This document shows, in pieces, positions 4,941 through 6,462 of a stretch of DNA of 6,462 bases. The position numbers and the translations under genes are program-made. The DNA comes from Hallerella sp963656065. Lineage in GTDB: Bacteria; Fibrobacterota; Fibrobacteria; Fibrobacterales; Fibrobacteraceae. The stretch's first letter is position 1; every line of letters starts with the position of its first letter. Location: the NCBI GenBank assembly GCA_963656065.1, contig CAVKGV010000040.1:1-6462 (forward strand), given 5' to 3'. The notes under the pieces were generated by a model. It did not search any database. It was not told where the DNA came from and was given only the letters and a program-made list of their open reading frames with translations.

Positions 4941-6294
4941 TGCAAGCCTTCCAGGCGTTCCTGAACGCCCTGTCAATCCGGAAACTGTTTGTCCCCTGGT
5001 AGATGTCTTCCTTCTGCCCGCCAAGGGCGATGCTCCGCAGGTAGACGCTTCTCGGGTTGTTGTTCGCCTGGATTCCGGAGAGCCTGATATACCTGTTTGA
5101 CTGGTTGGTAGTCGTGAACACCAGGGATTCCTTGCCTATCATTTCGAGCGGACGCAGGTTATGGGAGGTGAACAGGAGACGACCCTTGGCCTTTTCCTCG
5201 AGGATGCGGAGAATCTCGCCGAGCAGGTATTCGAATATCCCGGCGTCGAGTTCGTCGACGGCGAGGAACGTGGACGGGTTGTTGTACACGGAAATGAGAA
5301 GGCTGAGGATGGATATTATCTTCTTCACTCCTTCCGATTCGTAGCGCAAGGGGATTTCCTGCGCGTCCCCCTTTCTCGAGAGCAGCTCGAAACGCACGCC
5401 TTCTTTTCCCTGTTCCGTTTGCTGGACTCCCTCGTTCTTGACGACTACTGCCAGCTTCGGGATGATTTCCCCGAGCACGACGTTCATCTCCTCGAACGAC
5501 TTTTCCACCAGCTCGAACAGGTCCCTGTCGAAGACGTTCGGACCCTGCAGTGTCATGGGGAGTGTCCCGAAGGAAAGGTTCCGGTTCTCCACGTGCCTGA
5601 AGTTGAACGGGAACGAAAAGTCTATGTTGAACGGCCCGAACCCGCAGTTCTTTACGACGAACAGGTTTTCCCTGGCGAACAGGGCGATGTCCCTTATCGC
5701 GTCCCGCTTCTCCGCCAATGCGTCCGAAGTCGCGATGAACTTGTCAAGTTCCCTGGAGAAAACGAAGGAACGGCCTTCTATGGACGTTATTTCGCGGATT
5801 ACCCCGATCCTGATCGAGTTTTCCTTGCCGGATACGAGCGGGTTCCAGTCGGAGGCCGGGGCCAGCCACTTCTTTTCTTCGGCCCTGTCGATGCGCAGGA
5901 GGTTCCTCTTCGCTTCCGCGCCTTTCCGTTCCGAAATCTGCTCGAAAACGATTTCCACGCCTCCCTGGGGCTTGCTTCCGAACCTGAACTCGTATTCCAT
6001 GGTGCCGCCGCTTTCCCCGTCTTCGCGCAGGACGCAAAAAGTAATGGCGCATTCGGCGAGCCTTTTTCCGCACATCACGAAATCGCCGGATGCTTTCGGA
6101 AGCGGGTCCCCGGAAGTCACGTTCTTGAATACGCCCAGAGCGTCAATGACGGCGGTCTTTCCCGAGCCGTTTTGCCCGTATATTCCGACGATACCGTTCT
6201 TGAAACTGACGGAACCGTTAGCAACGTTCTTGAAGCCGGAAAGGGCTATCGACTGGATCTGTATTGTTCGGGCCATAGAGATTTTTGTTGGCAT
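4927..6294 (-). CDS. AAA_15/AAA_21-like (ABC-type) ATPase of a defence pair
   Basis: This 455-residue protein shows a complete ABC/SMC-type ATPase core. There is an N-terminal strand pair (IQSIALSGFKNV, 13-24), Walker A GQNGSGKT (40-47), a long lid/insert (about 60-310), a signature-like YESEGVKK (318-325), Walker B TFLAVDE (342-348) with catalytic Glu348, and an H-loop LLFTSHN (373-379). No nuclease domain is fused. The TOPRIM protein is encoded next with a 14-nt overlap, unlike OLD nucleases where both are in one chain. This layout is shared by PARIS AriA and RloA, cytoplasmic sensors that assemble with or release a TOPRIM effector. Start choice is uncertain: Met1 (6294) and Met7 (6276, MARTIQIQ) both lack a good SD. 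Its GC is lower than that of the packaging genes, so it is probably acquired cargo. It is likely the first gene of the leftward transcript. Confidence 0.85.
   Translation of the reverse strand: MPTKISMARTIQIQSIALSGFKNVANGSVSFKNGIVGIYGQNGSGKTAVIDALGVFKNVTSGDPLPKASGDFVMCGKRLAECAITFCVLREDGESGGTMEYEFRFGSKPQGGVEIVFEQISERKGAEAKRNLLRIDRAEEKKWLAPASDWNPLVSGKENSIRIGVIREITSIEGRSFVFSRELDKFIATSDALAEKRDAIRDIALFARENLFVVKNCGFGPFNIDFSFPFNFRHVENRNLSFGTLPMTLQGPNVFDRDLFELVEKSFEEMNVVLGEIIPKLAVVVKNEGVQQTEQGKEGVRFELLSRKGDAQEIPLRYESEGVKKIISILSLLISVYNNPSTFLAVDELDAGIFEYLLGEILRILEEKAKGRLLFTSHNLRPLEMIGKESLVFTTTNQSNRYIRLSGIQANNNPRSVYLRSIALGGQKEDIYQGTNSFRIDRAFRNAWKACNGQG
4947..4952 (-). promoter_or_regulatory. Ribosome binding site deciding the TOPRIM gene start
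   Basis: GGAAGG on the minus strand lies 6 nt before ATG 4940 and inside the last codons of the ATPase gene. It identifies 4940 rather than 5024 as the start. Confidence 0.6.
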
Positions 6295-6330
6295 GGAAAT
6301 GATTTCTAAACAAAATGTATAAAATTTTGA
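6295..6330 (-). promoter_or_regulatory. AT-rich leader with a -10-like box for the ATPase gene
   Basis: The leftward leader is sharply AT-rich in a GC-rich setting. TATACA (6321-6316, minus) is a good -10 candidate 21 nt from ATG 6294, but no convincing -35 lies 16-18 nt upstream. The implied leader would be very short and has no SD. This is probably the promoter area, with the exact elements unsettled. Confidence 0.35.
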
Positions 6331-6368
6331 AAAAAACGGCTGTGCGGAGCGAAAAAACTCCGTTTTTT
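6331..6368. terminator. Intrinsic-terminator-like hairpin, possibly bidirectional
   Basis: On the + strand CGGAG (6345-6349) and CTCCG (6358-6362) form a stem with an 8-nt loop, followed immediately by T6 (6363-6368). In addition AAAAAACGG (6331-6339) and CCGTTTTTT (6360-6368) are exact 9-bp inverted copies, so the minus strand also ends a stem in T6. It could stop leftward transcription entering from the right and rightward transcription leaving the cargo. The stem is short, so strength is uncertain. It marks the boundary to GC-rich sequence. Confidence 0.5.
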
Positions 6369-6462
6369 GCCGAACTGGCGCGAGGGGTCTCCCCGCCGGT
6401 GGTGCGGGGACAGGGACCAGGGCGACGTGTGGAGGACGGCGGGCGGCAGGGGCGGAAAGCCG
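6369..6462. other. GC-rich non-coding edge with a 7-bp hairpin
   Basis: This stretch returns to high GC like the packaging genes. TCCCCGC (6390-6396) and GCGGGGA (6404-6410) form a perfect 7-bp stem with a 7-nt loop and no T-run. All three + frames are open, but none has a convincing start with SD or a recognisable product. By the usual gene order a head gene (DUF2213-like or scaffold) might begin beyond the window. Confidence 0.4.

Noticed and set aside
5161..6309. 382-codon + strand frame opposite the ATPase gene
   Set aside because: It is antisense to a gene with full Walker A, signature, Walker B and H-loop motifs. Its product has no recognisable domain and there is no SD.
5438..6322. 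294-codon + strand frame opposite the ATPase gene
   Set aside because: It is an antisense shadow; the Ser/Thr-rich product has no recognisable domain.
1..6462. tRNA genes, CRISPR arrays, insertion sequences, integrase or att sites
   Set aside because: None was seen: no cloverleaf, no regularly spaced repeats, no transposase or recombinase frame, and no matching direct repeats at the cargo edges recognisable by eye.

Overview
The window reads as part of a tailed-phage genome, most likely a prophage. At the left edge lie GC-rich head-packaging genes on the + strand. They are interrupted by about 4 kb of lower-GC cargo, most of it on the - strand. The host is a GC-rich bacterium with Shine-Dalgarno (SD) translation. 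Arginine AGG and leucine CTC codons are frequent in the phage genes. I cannot assign a genus; a Gram-negative or gut/oral anaerobe is only a guess.

Region 1 (1-2351, +) is the packaging module in canonical order: the C-terminal tail of the large terminase, a DUF1073-type portal protein, and an SPP1 gp7 / Mu gpF-like (MuF) minor head protein. GC is about two thirds in sampled lines.

Region 2 (2286-3064, +) is an abrupt change. The MuF frame breaks inside an A4 run, and an intact 238-codon frame continues with much lower GC (about 47% in a sampled line). It encodes a lysine/arginine-rich linker and a domain with Cys and His motifs resembling papain-like polymorphic-toxin domains. Known phage MuF proteins often carry C-terminal toxin domains. 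The simplest reading is one MuF-toxin protein of about 558 residues split by a one-base frame break. A separate, translationally coupled GTG-start gene (GTGA overlap) is the alternative.

Region 3 (3065-3280, -) is a 71-residue protein that ends base-to-base against the toxin stop and has a strong SD. It is the best candidate for an immunity protein, though its orientation is unusual.

Region 4 (3166-6294, -) is a leftward defence-like group: an ABC-type/AAA_15-like ATPase, a TOPRIM-like protein overlapping it by 14 nt, a structured 140-nt gap, and a dCTP-deaminase/dUTPase-fold protein with two membrane segments that lacks the catalytic glutamate expected of Dcd. The ATPase-TOPRIM pair resembles PARIS (AriAB), RloAB and split-OLD systems. 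The Dcd-like/2TM protein could be a nucleotide sensor coupled to a membrane effector.

Region 5 (6295-6462) is intergenic: an AT-rich leader for the ATPase gene, a hairpin with a T6 tract, then GC-rich sequence with a hairpin and no gene that I can support.

Taken together, a prophage seems to have acquired a toxin, a possible immunity gene and a multi-gene defence cassette inside its head operon. Two apparent frame problems (near 2290 and 3311) fall in the same GAAAAGG context. One extra A would repair each, so sequencing or assembly error must be excluded before any recoding is claimed.
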